Origin: Planctomycetaceae bacterium
Lineage (GTDB): Bacteria > Planctomycetota > Planctomycetia > Pirellulales > UBA1268
Reading direction: 5' to 3'
Length of the DNA: 15,744 bases
Assembly (NCBI GenBank): GCA_018694455.1
Contig: JABHNP010000286.1
Location: 1 to 15,744 of the forward strand
Part shown: positions 6,775 to 14,381 of the stretch, in pieces
How positions within the stretch are numbered: the first letter of the stretch is position 1
How the letters are laid out: the number at the start of each line of letters is the position of its first letter
Notes under the pieces: generated by a model
Seen by the model: only the letters and a program-made list of their open reading frames with translations
The model's database searches: none
Told to the model about the DNA's origin: nothing
Translations under genes and position numbers: made by a program

Positions 6775-7908
6775 TCAGTCACCTATCCATCTCATTATGC
6801 GTTCAACAGTCGGCAACTGATATTTATCAATCATTACAAATAGTGGAATAGCAAGTATGCAGAAAAAAAGTGCAAGCGATGCCGAGACAATAACCGGCAA
6901 GAAGTTCTGCCAGTGTGCAGTCGGCTCACCATTTGTCATTAGTCCGTAAATCCAAAGTGGCCAAAGATGGACCATGTGGTGAAGAAGATAGAGAGAGAGT
7001 GAATGCTTGCTGGTAATACGGCACCACTTTGCAGCGGTTCTCGTAGTGAGAGAACTACGTTCTTCTTTCCAATTTTTATCAATAACTGTATTAAGGGCCA
7101 AGAGGCTGAGAAGAGCCATCCCAGCTACGCCAAGGAGGTAGCTGCTTGAAGCGGGAAACATGGTCCATTGAGAAATTAGAGAAGGCAAGGAGATGAGTCT
7201 CTGTAATACAAATGATGCAACAAGGCATCCGATGCTTACATGCACCACTAGCAGAAATCGTGATGGTCTCAGGCTATGAGGCAGACTGTTTGACGGCGTG
7301 AAGAGTGTGGGTGCAATAATAAAGCCAATTATTGGAAGAATAATCCATGGGAAAAGTGGGAAATATCCGGTGACAAGGTATCCAGTAACAAGATCTGAAA
7401 GTGTGAGGTCGTACTCGAAATACCCACTGTTCCAAAAAGCATAGTAGTCACAGAGGACCTGAAGTGGTGGGCTCAATATTACAACAAGAAGAATGCCAGT
7501 CAGTAAAACTTCGGTAGGCAACTTGCGAATCAAATTTAGAATAATGAGTGCGGAACCAACAAATGTAAGAATGTCCCAGTTGAAGGTGTCCTCCGGTAAC
7601 CAGACGAAGATGTTAAAAGCAAAGCCGATTCCAATAAGGACAAGACCTCGCCGGACAGACCGTTTCGAGATAGTGCCGTCATCGATACCACGATCTTCTT
7701 GTGCTGTAATCCAAGAGTGGTAACTGACACCAGTGAGTAATGTGAAGAGTGGTGCCGCAAGGCCAACAGGCAGCCACCAGATATGCTCACGAGAAGCCGG
7801 ACCAATTTGTGAGGAGTTGTAATGAGCGGATAGATTCTCTACGAAGTGGACGAGTACCATCATTCCAATAGCTACTGTTCGCAGGATATCGATTGAGAGA
7901 AGTCGCAC
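6775..7908 (-). CDS. Multi-pass membrane acyltransferase, DUF1624/HGSNAT-like
   Basis: Integral membrane protein of 377 residues, with roughly ten hydrophobic segments by eye. The N-terminal RLLSIDILRTVAIGMMVLVHF resembles the opening of the heparan-alpha-glucosaminide N-acetyltransferase catalytic domain (DUF1624), with His21 (in LVHF) at the expected place. FPLFPWIILPIIGFIIA around 183-199 and the His-rich LLHHMVHLW at 308-316 are also typical. Members move acyl groups from a cytoplasmic donor to an extracytoplasmic sugar; the acceptor here is unknown. I chose the GTG at 7908, four bases past the previous gene's stop; upstream codons (to 7980) would overlap that gene and add residues with no family resemblance. 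The TTG at 7923 is a second option. It is the last gene of the flavoprotein/tail-anchored trio. Confidence 0.75.
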   Translation of the reverse strand: MRLLSIDILRTVAIGMMVLVHFVENLSAHYNSSQIGPASREHIWWLPVGLAAPLFTLLTGVSYHSWITAQEDRGIDDGTISKRSVRRGLVLIGIGFAFNIFVWLPEDTFNWDILTFVGSALIILNLIRKLPTEVLLTGILLVVILSPPLQVLCDYYAFWNSGYFEYDLTLSDLVTGYLVTGYFPLFPWIILPIIGFIIAPTLFTPSNSLPHSLRPSRFLLVVHVSIGCLVASFVLQRLISLPSLISQWTMFPASSSYLLGVAGMALLSLLALNTVIDKNWKEERSSLTTRTAAKWCRITSKHSLSLYLLHHMVHLWPLWIYGLMTNGEPTAHWQNFLPVIVSASLALFFCILAIPLFVMIDKYQLPTVERIMRWIGD

Positions 7909-7912
7909 GAGG

Positions 7913-8710
7913 TTAATTCCCAACCGATGAGAGCAGATCTGTGAGTAAAAGTAAGATTTCTGCTCCGAGTAGCAATACAATGATCCAAATAAGAATGTAC
8001 TCCCGATGCGCTATTGTGTATTCACTTACGCGTTGCCCGGTAGTCTCGTAGAGTCGAATAATAGTATCAATTTGTTCATCAGCAAATTCTTCACGATCCA
8101 CTAAGCGAGACCGTTCTCGAAGTCTTTCGCCAAGCTGACCTGCCAAGGTTGGTGGGTGTTCAGGTGGAAGATGAATGCGGGGCGAGAGTCGGGAAATCTT
8201 CCCCGAGAGTGACATCGCTCGAACGTATCGATTTGACAGAGTTGCTGCAGTGCTTGTGTCTGACTTGTGGAAGGAGAAGCCGCATGGAAGATCATCTTCG
8301 TAGTGTTCCCACGCTGCAGCAAGGAGATGTTCGATAGCAGTCATTTCGAATGCCGTTTTTGTAAATTCCAAAACCGCACATTCTGCATTTCGGAAGTTAC
8401 GTGGTGACGTGACCAGGGCCATTCGTGCCGGCGTCCAGACAACAAGTGTCCCGTAAACCTCAAGGGTAATTGGGTTGCCTGCAGAATTACCTTCTTTGAT
8501 CCACGCGATACATTCGCTGAGATGCTTTTCAATATTCTCGTCTGTTGAAATCTTTAGGAACTCAACATTTGTTTCAATGGACAGCGACTGAAATGAGATG
8601 TCCTCCACCTCCCTGACATGTGGGGAGTCTGCAGAAGCGGTATCATTTTCTTCCAGAGTAACGTTTTTATAATTATTAGTCTCAGGGGTATTCATTGATG
8701 CTTTACTCAT
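7913..8710 (-). CDS. Tail-anchored protein of uncertain family (RMND1/DUF155-like C-terminus)
   Basis: Unrecognised protein of 265 residues. Residues 1-40 are polar and look disordered; 45-200 form a soluble alpha/beta region (EVYGTLVVWTPARMALV, then EFTKTAFEMTAIEHLLAAAWEHYEDDLPC); 238-258 form a single hydrophobic helix just before the C-terminus (YILIWIIVLLLGAEILLLL). Thus the bulk is likely cytoplasmic with a tail anchor. The ending, with AHREYILIWIIV and a charged helix before it (RLYETTGQRVSEYT), recalls the C-terminus of the DUF155/RMND1 (Sif2) family, which supports mitochondrial translation in eukaryotes; the match is weak and by eye only. The ATG at 8710 overlaps the flavoprotein stop by 8 bases (ATGAGTAA); ATG 8695 is an alternative. 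The acyltransferase gene follows after 4 bases. Confidence 0.7.
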   Translation of the reverse strand: MSKASMNTPETNNYKNVTLEENDTASADSPHVREVEDISFQSLSIETNVEFLKISTDENIEKHLSECIAWIKEGNSAGNPITLEVYGTLVVWTPARMALVTSPRNFRNAECAVLEFTKTAFEMTAIEHLLAAAWEHYEDDLPCGFSFHKSDTSTAATLSNRYVRAMSLSGKISRLSPRIHLPPEHPPTLAGQLGERLRERSRLVDREEFADEQIDTIIRLYETTGQRVSEYTIAHREYILIWIIVLLLGAEILLLLTDLLSSVGN

Positions 8711-10079
8711 TGCCTTTTGCTGCCATCGTTGCGATCCAGCCTGCAGCATAATCAGCAGAATCGAGCACGCCATTTAATGTAGAGTCAAATAGATAATCAC
8801 CGACTACAAATAGTCGCGAGTAGTCGTTGGGGTCGGGACAATGTCGCGAGTCGGTGCTGTACTGTTGGAAGCCACCCGGCTGCGCGCTTACCGCACCTAG
8901 CCAACGATGCACTTTGGCTTCACAGAAAAGTTGTTTTGCCTCCTCGTGATGGAACGGAAGAGACTCAATTGCTGCAGCTACGAGTTCTTCATCATTTTGA
9001 CCGGCCATTTTCTTGGCTGCTGTGCCACCAAGTAGCCAGCCGAGAACTCCGTGCTGTGCTCCTGGTGTTCGTGACGACTCGTCATAAAGGCAACAGCCGT
9101 CAAAGGCATCAAGCATGCAGTATGAGTCTTGCAGCCATGATTTCCAGAATGGTTTTTCAAAGAGTATTGTGATTCGGAGGTAATCAGCCGGATGGTCGTG
9201 ATGCGTAATATGTTTTTCCATAACAGATTGGAGTTCACTACCAGAAAACACAATTCCTTTTAGTGGCTCGATAGGGAGAGCAAGGATAACGGCATCAAAT
9301 TCTTCGCACACGTGACGGCCTTCGCTGTTCCACGAAAGCTGCATCGTATTCTGTCCAGTTTTGCAAACAGCAGTTACTTCGGTGTGAAGATGTATGTTTG
9401 CAGAGAGACGTGAAGTGATGGCATTTACAAGAAGATCATTCCCTCCAGTAATACAGTACAGTTGCATATAAGCAGGATCATTCATCAGAAAGTTATCGAG
9501 TCCGTATCGATGACTTGTCTGGTGGGGCTCTGCTGCAAGATCACTATGAATCTGCTGCCCAACATAGTTCTTTGCCTCAGCCGGAAGTCGATCAATCGTT
9601 TTACTGAATCGATCTTCTGGTGTAGGTGTGTTCCGCAATTCGATGTGTGATGTCGGTGTTCCATCATAAAACTGACGAGGTGACACTTCTGATTTTGCAC
9701 GATTATTAAAACGAATAAATTCGTTGAAAGCAGTGTCACCAAGGTTGTCGTAAACGTCTTCAAGTGTGCCTATGATTTTTTTGTCTTGCACCATAGAGGC
9801 CCCGCCCATTGGTTGAATCGGAAGGCCGAAGTGTTCAACAAGTTCTCGAAGGGGGTCTTCGTCAATCAAGGAATAATCATAGAACTCAGCTGCACCAGCC
9901 TCGTATTGAAAGTCTTTAATTGAAAATTGTTCGGTCAACAATTTTCCTCCAAGACGATTGCTGGATTCAAAGATAGTAATGGTTGGTGGTGTGGAGCACA
10001 GTTGCTCGAGGCGGTAAGCAGTGAAGAGTCCTCCTGGACCTCCACCAACTATCCCAATATTCCAACGATGTCTGCTCAT
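8703..10079 (-). CDS. FAD-dependent amine oxidase-like flavoprotein
   Basis: Flavoprotein of 458 residues in the flavin amine oxidase/protoporphyrinogen oxidase/desaturase superfamily. The dinucleotide-binding motif GIVGGGPGGLFTAYRLE is at 9-25, the ribose-binding Glu38 follows in TIFESS, and RLGGK at 42-46 is the signature of this superfamily. The C-terminal FAD-contact motif is GDYLFDSTLNGVLDSADYAAGW. The centre (NDLLVNAITSRLSANIHLHTEV) is the usual second Rossmann/FAD part. Substrate cannot be assigned; no heme or carotenoid genes are near. No signal peptide, so probably cytoplasmic or peripherally membrane-bound. ATG at 10079 has no Shine-Dalgarno site. First gene of a tight three-gene unit with the tail-anchored protein and the membrane acyltransferase. 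Confidence 0.85.
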   Translation of the reverse strand: MSRHRWNIGIVGGGPGGLFTAYRLEQLCSTPPTITIFESSNRLGGKLLTEQFSIKDFQYEAGAAEFYDYSLIDEDPLRELVEHFGLPIQPMGGASMVQDKKIIGTLEDVYDNLGDTAFNEFIRFNNRAKSEVSPRQFYDGTPTSHIELRNTPTPEDRFSKTIDRLPAEAKNYVGQQIHSDLAAEPHQTSHRYGLDNFLMNDPAYMQLYCITGGNDLLVNAITSRLSANIHLHTEVTAVCKTGQNTMQLSWNSEGRHVCEEFDAVILALPIEPLKGIVFSGSELQSVMEKHITHHDHPADYLRITILFEKPFWKSWLQDSYCMLDAFDGCCLYDESSRTPGAQHGVLGWLLGGTAAKKMAGQNDEELVAAAIESLPFHHEEAKQLFCEAKVHRWLGAVSAQPGGFQQYSTDSRHCPDPNDYSRLFVVGDYLFDSTLNGVLDSADYAAGWIATMAAKGNE

Positions 10080-10165
10080 TTTAGTATTTAACGTTGTGCC
10101 ACTCGTAAAGTTTCGTCTCTCATTCAGTTCGCAACTTGGAACAGGGAATGAGTAGATTTTAATAA

Positions 10166-10180
10166 ATCCTTCCTAAGGAT
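10166..10180 (-). terminator. Possible terminator hairpin after the peptidase gene
   Basis: ATCCTT and AAGGAT, six base pairs with a three-base loop. On the minus strand it is followed by TTATT. It lies downstream of the peptidase stop and about 90 bases before the flavoprotein start. The stem is AT-rich and short, so this is a weak candidate. Confidence 0.25.
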
Positions 10181-10184
10181 CTTT

Positions 10185-10198
10185 CTGTCGACTGACAG
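10185..10198. repeat. Small inverted repeat
   Basis: CTGTC and GACAG, five base pairs around a GACT loop, five bases beyond the preceding hairpin. No function evident. Confidence 0.3.
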
Positions 10199-10261
10199 CA
10201 CACATCATGTTGATGGGTAGTTAGCTCTCCTCAGGGGTCGACATTCTAGTTTTCAAGGCTC

Positions 10262-10284
10262 GCCTGTAAGCATGAAAAACAGGC
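10262..10284. repeat. Inverted repeat near the peptidase stop
   Basis: GCCTGT and ACAGGC, six base pairs with an eleven-base loop, 30 bases past the peptidase stop on the minus strand. No T-run follows in the direction of transcription, so an intrinsic terminator is not supported. Confidence 0.3.
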
Positions 10285-10314
10285 TAGGTAGTTGCCCGAC
10301 TGCAGAAGGTTTCC

Positions 10315-11598
10315 TTAGCTGGTTGCAAGCATGAGTGCAGCACGACATGCAGCCTTGTACGCGGTGAGGTCAAGCCATTCGTTTGTTGTATGAATGTCAT
10401 GTTGTCCACAGCCAAGAGTAACTGTGGGTATTCCATTGGCCGCCATCCAGTTTGCATCAAGGCCACCATTAGAAACATCGTAATATGGCTTATAACCAAT
10501 AGACTCAAGAGCCTTGTGGGCGGTGACAACTGACAAGTCAGTTTGTGGGATTCGAAATGCCTCGTAATCCAATCGTTTCGTGATTGAAACAGTACCTCTG
10601 TGACCACTTGCCGATCGTACATTTTGAGCAGCCTTGTCGAATGCTTTCTCAATTGCACGAACAATTTTATTTCGAAAACCAGGGTCATGTCCTCTTGCCT
10701 CTGCCCGAATAGTTGCACGTTCTGCAACAACATTTGTGGCAGCGCCACTATTGATGACACCAATGTTACTCGTCCCTCTTTTTGAGCCCTTCTTAACTAA
10801 TCCGTGCCATCCCTCGTCGTGAAGGGATGCGATAGCGAGGGAGGCTATAGCAATTGCCGAGACGCCTTGTTCCGGTGCAACGCCAGCATGGCTTGGGATT
10901 CCGTCAATTTTTATATCAAGGCGTTCTCCACCCGTTGCACCAATGGTTAGCTTGTCCACATCTCCGCCATCAAAGTTAAAGGCTAGCTTTGGTTTTCCTA
11001 GGTCGGCTGCCTTCACTGTACGAGCACCCCATAGGCCTACTTCTTCTTGTATCGCAAAAAAGAATGTGATTGGTGGGTAATCAATTTTTTGTCTTAGGAT
11101 TTCAAGGGCCGTAGTGAGTACGACGCCGCAGCCAGAACGATCATCTGCACCGAGACCGGTCATACGATTCCCGCTTTTCACGATATTTCCTTTGACAACC
11201 GGCCTTGTTCCTTCGCAAACCGGAACGGTATCCATATGTGCCATAAGGAGTCGACGAGGGCCTCGCCGAGTGCCCGGTAGTTTTACGATCAAGTTGCCGC
11301 AGTTACCTTGAAGAGGTGTTTTTTTATGTGCCTGGTCAAATGAAATTAGGTTCTTAGGGCAGCCGGCATCGATTAGTTTTTTACGAATGACTTCAGCGAC
11401 TTGTTTTTCTTGGCCTGAAATGCCTGGAATCTTCAGAAGATCAAGAACAGTTTTTTGTGCTTTTGTAAAATCAATCGCGGGTATCTTCGATGGATCTGGT
11501 GTGCGACATTTGTCCAGCCCTTTAGTTTTTGTTCGTGATGCACTCTTTTGAGTTGTCAAACGAGATGGTTTTTTTTTAGTTGATGTGGAGTGAGGCAT
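10315..11598 (-). CDS. M20-family zinc aminopeptidase, peptidase T-like
   Basis: Metallopeptidase of 427 residues, likely cytoplasmic, removing N-terminal residues from small peptides. Zinc ligands are in AHMDTVP (His121), LGADDRSG (Asp152), Glu186 next to the catalytic Glu185 in IQEEVG, Asp210 in FNFDGG and His403 in HDIHTTNEW; the last motif resembles peptidase T. His237 in IPSHAGV marks the dimerisation domain. The first 40 residues are a Ser/Thr/Lys-rich basic tail before the peptidase domain (FTKAQKTVLDLLKIPGISG); it contains an A9 run at codons 7-10. The ATG at 11596-11598 shares two bases with the start of the divergent deoxyribosyltransferase-like gene. No ribosome site is visible; a later TTG at 11559 is possible but has no better support. 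It does not overlap the flavoprotein. Confidence 0.87.
   Translation of the reverse strand: MPHSTSTKKKPSRLTTQKSASRTKTKGLDKCRTPDPSKIPAIDFTKAQKTVLDLLKIPGISGQEKQVAEVIRKKLIDAGCPKNLISFDQAHKKTPLQGNCGNLIVKLPGTRRGPRRLLMAHMDTVPVCEGTRPVVKGNIVKSGNRMTGLGADDRSGCGVVLTTALEILRQKIDYPPITFFFAIQEEVGLWGARTVKAADLGKPKLAFNFDGGDVDKLTIGATGGERLDIKIDGIPSHAGVAPEQGVSAIAIASLAIASLHDEGWHGLVKKGSKRGTSNIGVINSGAATNVVAERATIRAEARGHDPGFRNKIVRAIEKAFDKAAQNVRSASGHRGTVSITKRLDYEAFRIPQTDLSVVTAHKALESIGYKPYYDVSNGGLDANWMAANGIPTVTLGCGQHDIHTTNEWLDLTAYKAACRAALMLATS
11587..11590 (+). promoter_or_regulatory. Ribosome binding site of the deoxyribosyltransferase-like gene
   Basis: GGAG six bases before the ATG at 11597. It lies inside the first codons of the divergent peptidase gene, which supports the shared-start arrangement on the plus strand. 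Confidence 0.5.
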
Positions 11599-12037
11599 GA
11601 GAGTTTTTCTTGCGGGGATTATGCAGGGTTCATACGCGTCGTCATGCGTACACGATCAATCGTATCGTGATTCATTACATGCTATTGTACATGGACACTG
11701 GCCACGCGCGGAGGTGTATGACCCATTTGCGAATCACACTGATTCGGTGGGCTATAGCAGCAATCGTGCAAGGGATGTTTTTTGCGGGCATATAGGTATG
11801 TGCCAGCAATTTGATGTTTTAATTGCGTATATCCCTGAGGCGTCAATGGGAACAGCAATTGAAATGTGGGAGGCACATAAACATGCACGGTTTGTCATCA
11901 CAATTACTCCACTTCTCCAGAATTGGGTTGTGCAGATTACGAGTAACCTAATTTATAGAAGTGTGCCCTTGTTTGTTGAAGCGCTTCAGTCTGGTGACAT
12001 TGATACTTTAATCGCCCAGGTTTTGCCTCACAGGTAG
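11597..12037 (+). CDS. Nucleoside 2-deoxyribosyltransferase-like protein
   Basis: Small cytoplasmic protein of 146 residues with the flavodoxin-like fold of nucleoside 2-deoxyribosyltransferases, which exchange the base of a deoxynucleoside. The opening MRVFLAGIMQGS is the first strand and phosphate/ribose loop; VYDPF at 40-44 and CQQFDVLIAYIPEASMGTA at 69-87 lead to Glu89 in IEMWEAH, the likely catalytic glutamate (Glu92 is the alternative). TITPLLQNWVV is conserved in the group I associate with this fold. Actual nucleoside substrate is unproven; some relatives hydrolyse nucleotides. It starts on a CATG shared with the peptidase and is convergent with pgpA (48-base gap). Confidence 0.75.
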   Translation: MRVFLAGIMQGSYASSCVHDQSYRDSLHAIVHGHWPRAEVYDPFANHTDSVGYSSNRARDVFCGHIGMCQQFDVLIAYIPEASMGTAIEMWEAHKHARFVITITPLLQNWVVQITSNLIYRSVPLFVEALQSGDIDTLIAQVLPHR

Positions 12038-12085
12038 CAAGCAGGACGGAACGCAGTCAGTGTAAATGAGTGTGGTAATTAAAGT

Positions 12086-12631
12086 TTATGAAAACAAAAA
12101 CAATATCATAAAAAGAGCACAGGCTGAAAATCCAGCTGCAGCCCAATCGTCTGCCATAACACCGAGCCCGTGAGGCAGATTTTCAAGTTGTCGGCAGGGG
12201 GGCGGCTTCGTAATATCAAAGAGACGGAAAAGAAGAAAAGCAATCAATATGACAAACCACGTTCGTTGCTCGGGAGAAACAGCAAGGACCACAAGAGGCA
12301 TGGCTGAAAACTCATCAATGACAATCGAAGATGGATCTTTTTGGCTCCCAAGTTGACGTGATGCAATTGTGCAAAGAGGTATGCCGATGCAGCACACAGT
12401 CAGCCACAACAATGCTTCAACGAAGAAGGGTGCTTTGGCATATGTAAGCGCCACGATAACAGGTATCGCAGCTGCAGACCCCCACGTCCCGGGTGCAGGC
12501 CGTATTCTACCAATCCAAAAACAGGTTGCCAGAAGCACGGCGGGATGGCACCATGCGGGCGGCTTTCCAGTATTTGACAGATTGTGATTCACGAGGCTAA
12601 TCCTGTTGTCAGAGTAAGAAAAAGGTATCAT
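12086..12631 (-). CDS. pgpA: Phosphatidylglycerophosphatase A
   Basis: Membrane phosphatase of 181 residues that removes the phosphate from phosphatidylglycerol phosphate, the last step of phosphatidylglycerol synthesis. The family's N-terminal motif GRIRPAPGTWGS is at 41-52. Asp99, Asp106 and Glu107 (DPSSIVIDEFSA), Arg136/Asp139 (LFRLFDITKPPP) and Asp161-Asp162 (LPHGLGVMADDWAAA) are the acidic residues expected for metal-dependent activity. Hydrophobic segments are at about 54-64, 73-88, 110-119, 126-136 and 166-180. The ATG at 12631 has no Shine-Dalgarno site; the first 25 residues are weakly conserved, so a GTG 13 codons later is conceivable. Divergent from def with 58 bases between. Confidence 0.88.
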   Translation of the reverse strand: MIPFSYSDNRISLVNHNLSNTGKPPAWCHPAVLLATCFWIGRIRPAPGTWGSAAAIPVIVALTYAKAPFFVEALLWLTVCCIGIPLCTIASRQLGSQKDPSSIVIDEFSAMPLVVLAVSPEQRTWFVILIAFLLFRLFDITKPPPCRQLENLPHGLGVMADDWAAAGFSACALFMILFLFS

Positions 12632-12689
12632 ATAGGGAGTATTGTTTTGAACGCATTATTTTTATTTGTAGAAGGCCTGCAGGTTTCTT

Positions 12690-13331
12690 GTGTCCACTTC
12701 ACCAAACTCGAATTCTAGACCCTCTGATGAGACCTCTGTTGGTACGCTCAGCCTTGTTGAGTACCCACATCCAGCGCTCTTCAGGAAGGCAAAGCCACTT
12801 CTCCGTATCGATAATGGTGTTCGCGATGCTGTCGAACAAATGTTTGAAATTATGTATGACGCACAGGGAGTCGGTTTGGCAGCGAATCAGGTAGCCTTGC
12901 CGTATCGAATGTTTGTCGTGAACCCTACAGGTGATCCAGATTCTGGTGAGGAGCAGGCCTTTCTGAATCCGACACTGAGCAGGCCTCGTGGGACGGCAAT
13001 CCAAGAGGAAGGATGCCTCAGCCTTCCCGGATTACGAGCTGACGTTCGACGCCCGCAACGCGTTATCATCGATGCTTGGGATTTAAATGGTCAGCCGGTA
13101 CGCATTGATCTTGATGGCTTCCTTGCTCGTGTTGTCCAGCACGAATTTGATCACCTAGAAGGGCGACTGTTTACTGACAGGCTTCCTGATGCAGCTAGTC
13201 TCGAAGTGAAGCGAGACCTCGAGTTACTCGAAGACATTTATCGAGGCAAGCAATCTCGTGGTGAATTGTTACCTGAAGATGAAATCATTTCTGAATTGGA
13301 TCAACTCGAGGCCCAACGTTGTAAGCCATGA
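12690..13331 (+). CDS. def: Peptide deformylase
   Basis: Removes the N-formyl group from nascent proteins; iron or zinc enzyme of 213 residues, cytoplasmic and ribosome-associated. All three motifs are present: GVGLAANQV (60-68), EEGCLSLPG (106-114, metal ligand Cys109) and QHEFDHLEG (150-158, ligands His151 and His155, catalytic Glu152). A C-terminal extension of about 45 charged residues follows the usual end. The start is GTG at 12690, with an AGG upstream; no closer ATG exists. The stop TGA overlaps the fmt ATG in ATGA, indicating translational coupling. Promoter likely in the 58 bases shared with pgpA, but no clear boxes. Confidence 0.95.
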   Translation: MSTSPNSNSRPSDETSVGTLSLVEYPHPALFRKAKPLLRIDNGVRDAVEQMFEIMYDAQGVGLAANQVALPYRMFVVNPTGDPDSGEEQAFLNPTLSRPRGTAIQEEGCLSLPGLRADVRRPQRVIIDAWDLNGQPVRIDLDGFLARVVQHEFDHLEGRLFTDRLPDAASLEVKRDLELLEDIYRGKQSRGELLPEDEIISELDQLEAQRCKP

Positions 13332-14359
13332 GTGCTACAGATCTACAGAGCGGCTTATCTGTTGTGGTCATGGGGACGGGAGGTTTTATTCTTCCGTCTT
13401 TTGAGGCACTCTTGGCTTCGAGGCATCGCATAGTTGCAGTTGTTACCAGACCCACTCGTGCTCCGCGTAAAAGACGTGCGCCTTTGAATCCGATGCGGGA
13501 AGTTGCACAGAAAGCTGGCTTCGATCTACTGGACCCGCCTGATGTCAATGCAGTCGGTGTGCAGGATCAACTGAAAGCCTTTGGGGCAGATATAATGTTG
13601 GTTTGTGACTACGGTCAGATTCTCTCCAGAGACACGCTTCGCGCGACTCGTTTGGGGGGTGTCAATTTGCACGGCTCTCTCCTTCCAAGGCATCGCGGCG
13701 CTGCTCCTGTGCAGTGGGCAATCTTATGTGGTGACACCCAAACTGGTGCCAGCGTGATTCATATGACACCAAAACTTGATGCTGGGAATATCCTCGCTAC
13801 TCGTTCCACAAGAATTGGTGAAAAAGAAACGTCTGCTGAGTTAGAGACGCGTTTGGCTCAGATCGGGGTCGAGGCAGTTTTGGAATCTCTCGACAGTCTT
13901 CAGAGTGCAGGAAATTCTCAAGGAAGCAACGTGTCTTTAGCAGTTGGGCAGGCTCAGGACGAAAGCAAAGCAACAAGAGCACCAAGGATTGCAAAGCACG
14001 ACGGGTTTATTGATTGGGAAATGACGGCTGTAGATATTGATCGTCGGCGTAGAGCATTTGTCCCGTGGCCTCGCTCAACAGCATTTGTCCCCCATATGAA
14101 CGGCGTACGTCGGCTTGTGTGTTCAGAAACCGAGGTTCTTGACGGCCAATCAATTGATGCAACTATGCAGCCAGGAATGATCACCGAGATCAACGCAGAT
14201 GGTTTTGTTGTTGCATGTGGTGGAGGGAGCCGATTAGCGATAAGACAGGTAATACCTGAGGGTAAGCGTGCAATGTCAGCGGTAGATTTTCTGCGGGGAA
14301 GTTCCATGCGAGTAGGCTCACAATTGCCTGCTTCGGTCACCCATGGAGACATCCCTTAG
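13328..14359 (+). CDS. fmt: Methionyl-tRNA formyltransferase
   Basis: Transfers a formyl group from 10-formyltetrahydrofolate to initiator Met-tRNA. 343 residues. The N-terminal Rossmann-like domain starts at LSVVVMGTGGFILPSFEALL. The catalytic motif is GGVNLHGSLLPRHRGAAPVQW with Asn113 and His115, and Asp151 follows in KLDAGNIL; these match the known E. coli triad. The C-terminal beta-barrel tRNA-binding domain runs from about 225 to the end (AKHDGFIDWEMTA, FVPWPRS). The insertion around 43-53 is rich in arginine (RAPRKRRAPL), corresponding to the tRNA-contact loop. It overlaps def by 4 bases. Confidence 0.94.
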   Translation: MSATDLQSGLSVVVMGTGGFILPSFEALLASRHRIVAVVTRPTRAPRKRRAPLNPMREVAQKAGFDLLDPPDVNAVGVQDQLKAFGADIMLVCDYGQILSRDTLRATRLGGVNLHGSLLPRHRGAAPVQWAILCGDTQTGASVIHMTPKLDAGNILATRSTRIGEKETSAELETRLAQIGVEAVLESLDSLQSAGNSQGSNVSLAVGQAQDESKATRAPRIAKHDGFIDWEMTAVDIDRRRRAFVPWPRSTAFVPHMNGVRRLVCSETEVLDGQSIDATMQPGMITEINADGFVVACGGGSRLAIRQVIPEGKRAMSAVDFLRGSSMRVGSQLPASVTHGDIP

Positions 14360-14381
14360 TCCTTAGGATAAGATCATTTGT

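Larger units (their letters stand above)
10080..10314. other. Longest intergenic region, with three small hairpins
   Basis: 235 bases between the peptidase stop and the flavoprotein start, both minus strand. I see no tRNA, small protein with recognisable features, or clear sigma-70 promoter. It holds inverted repeats at 10166-10180, 10185-10198 and 10262-10284. It probably contains the promoter of the flavoprotein trio, and perhaps the end of the peptidase transcript, but which is not resolvable here. Confidence 0.5.

Noticed and set aside
10200..10290. tRNA-like stretch (TAGCTC near 10222)
   Set aside because: No acceptor stem pairing or T-arm GTTCRA in register on either strand.
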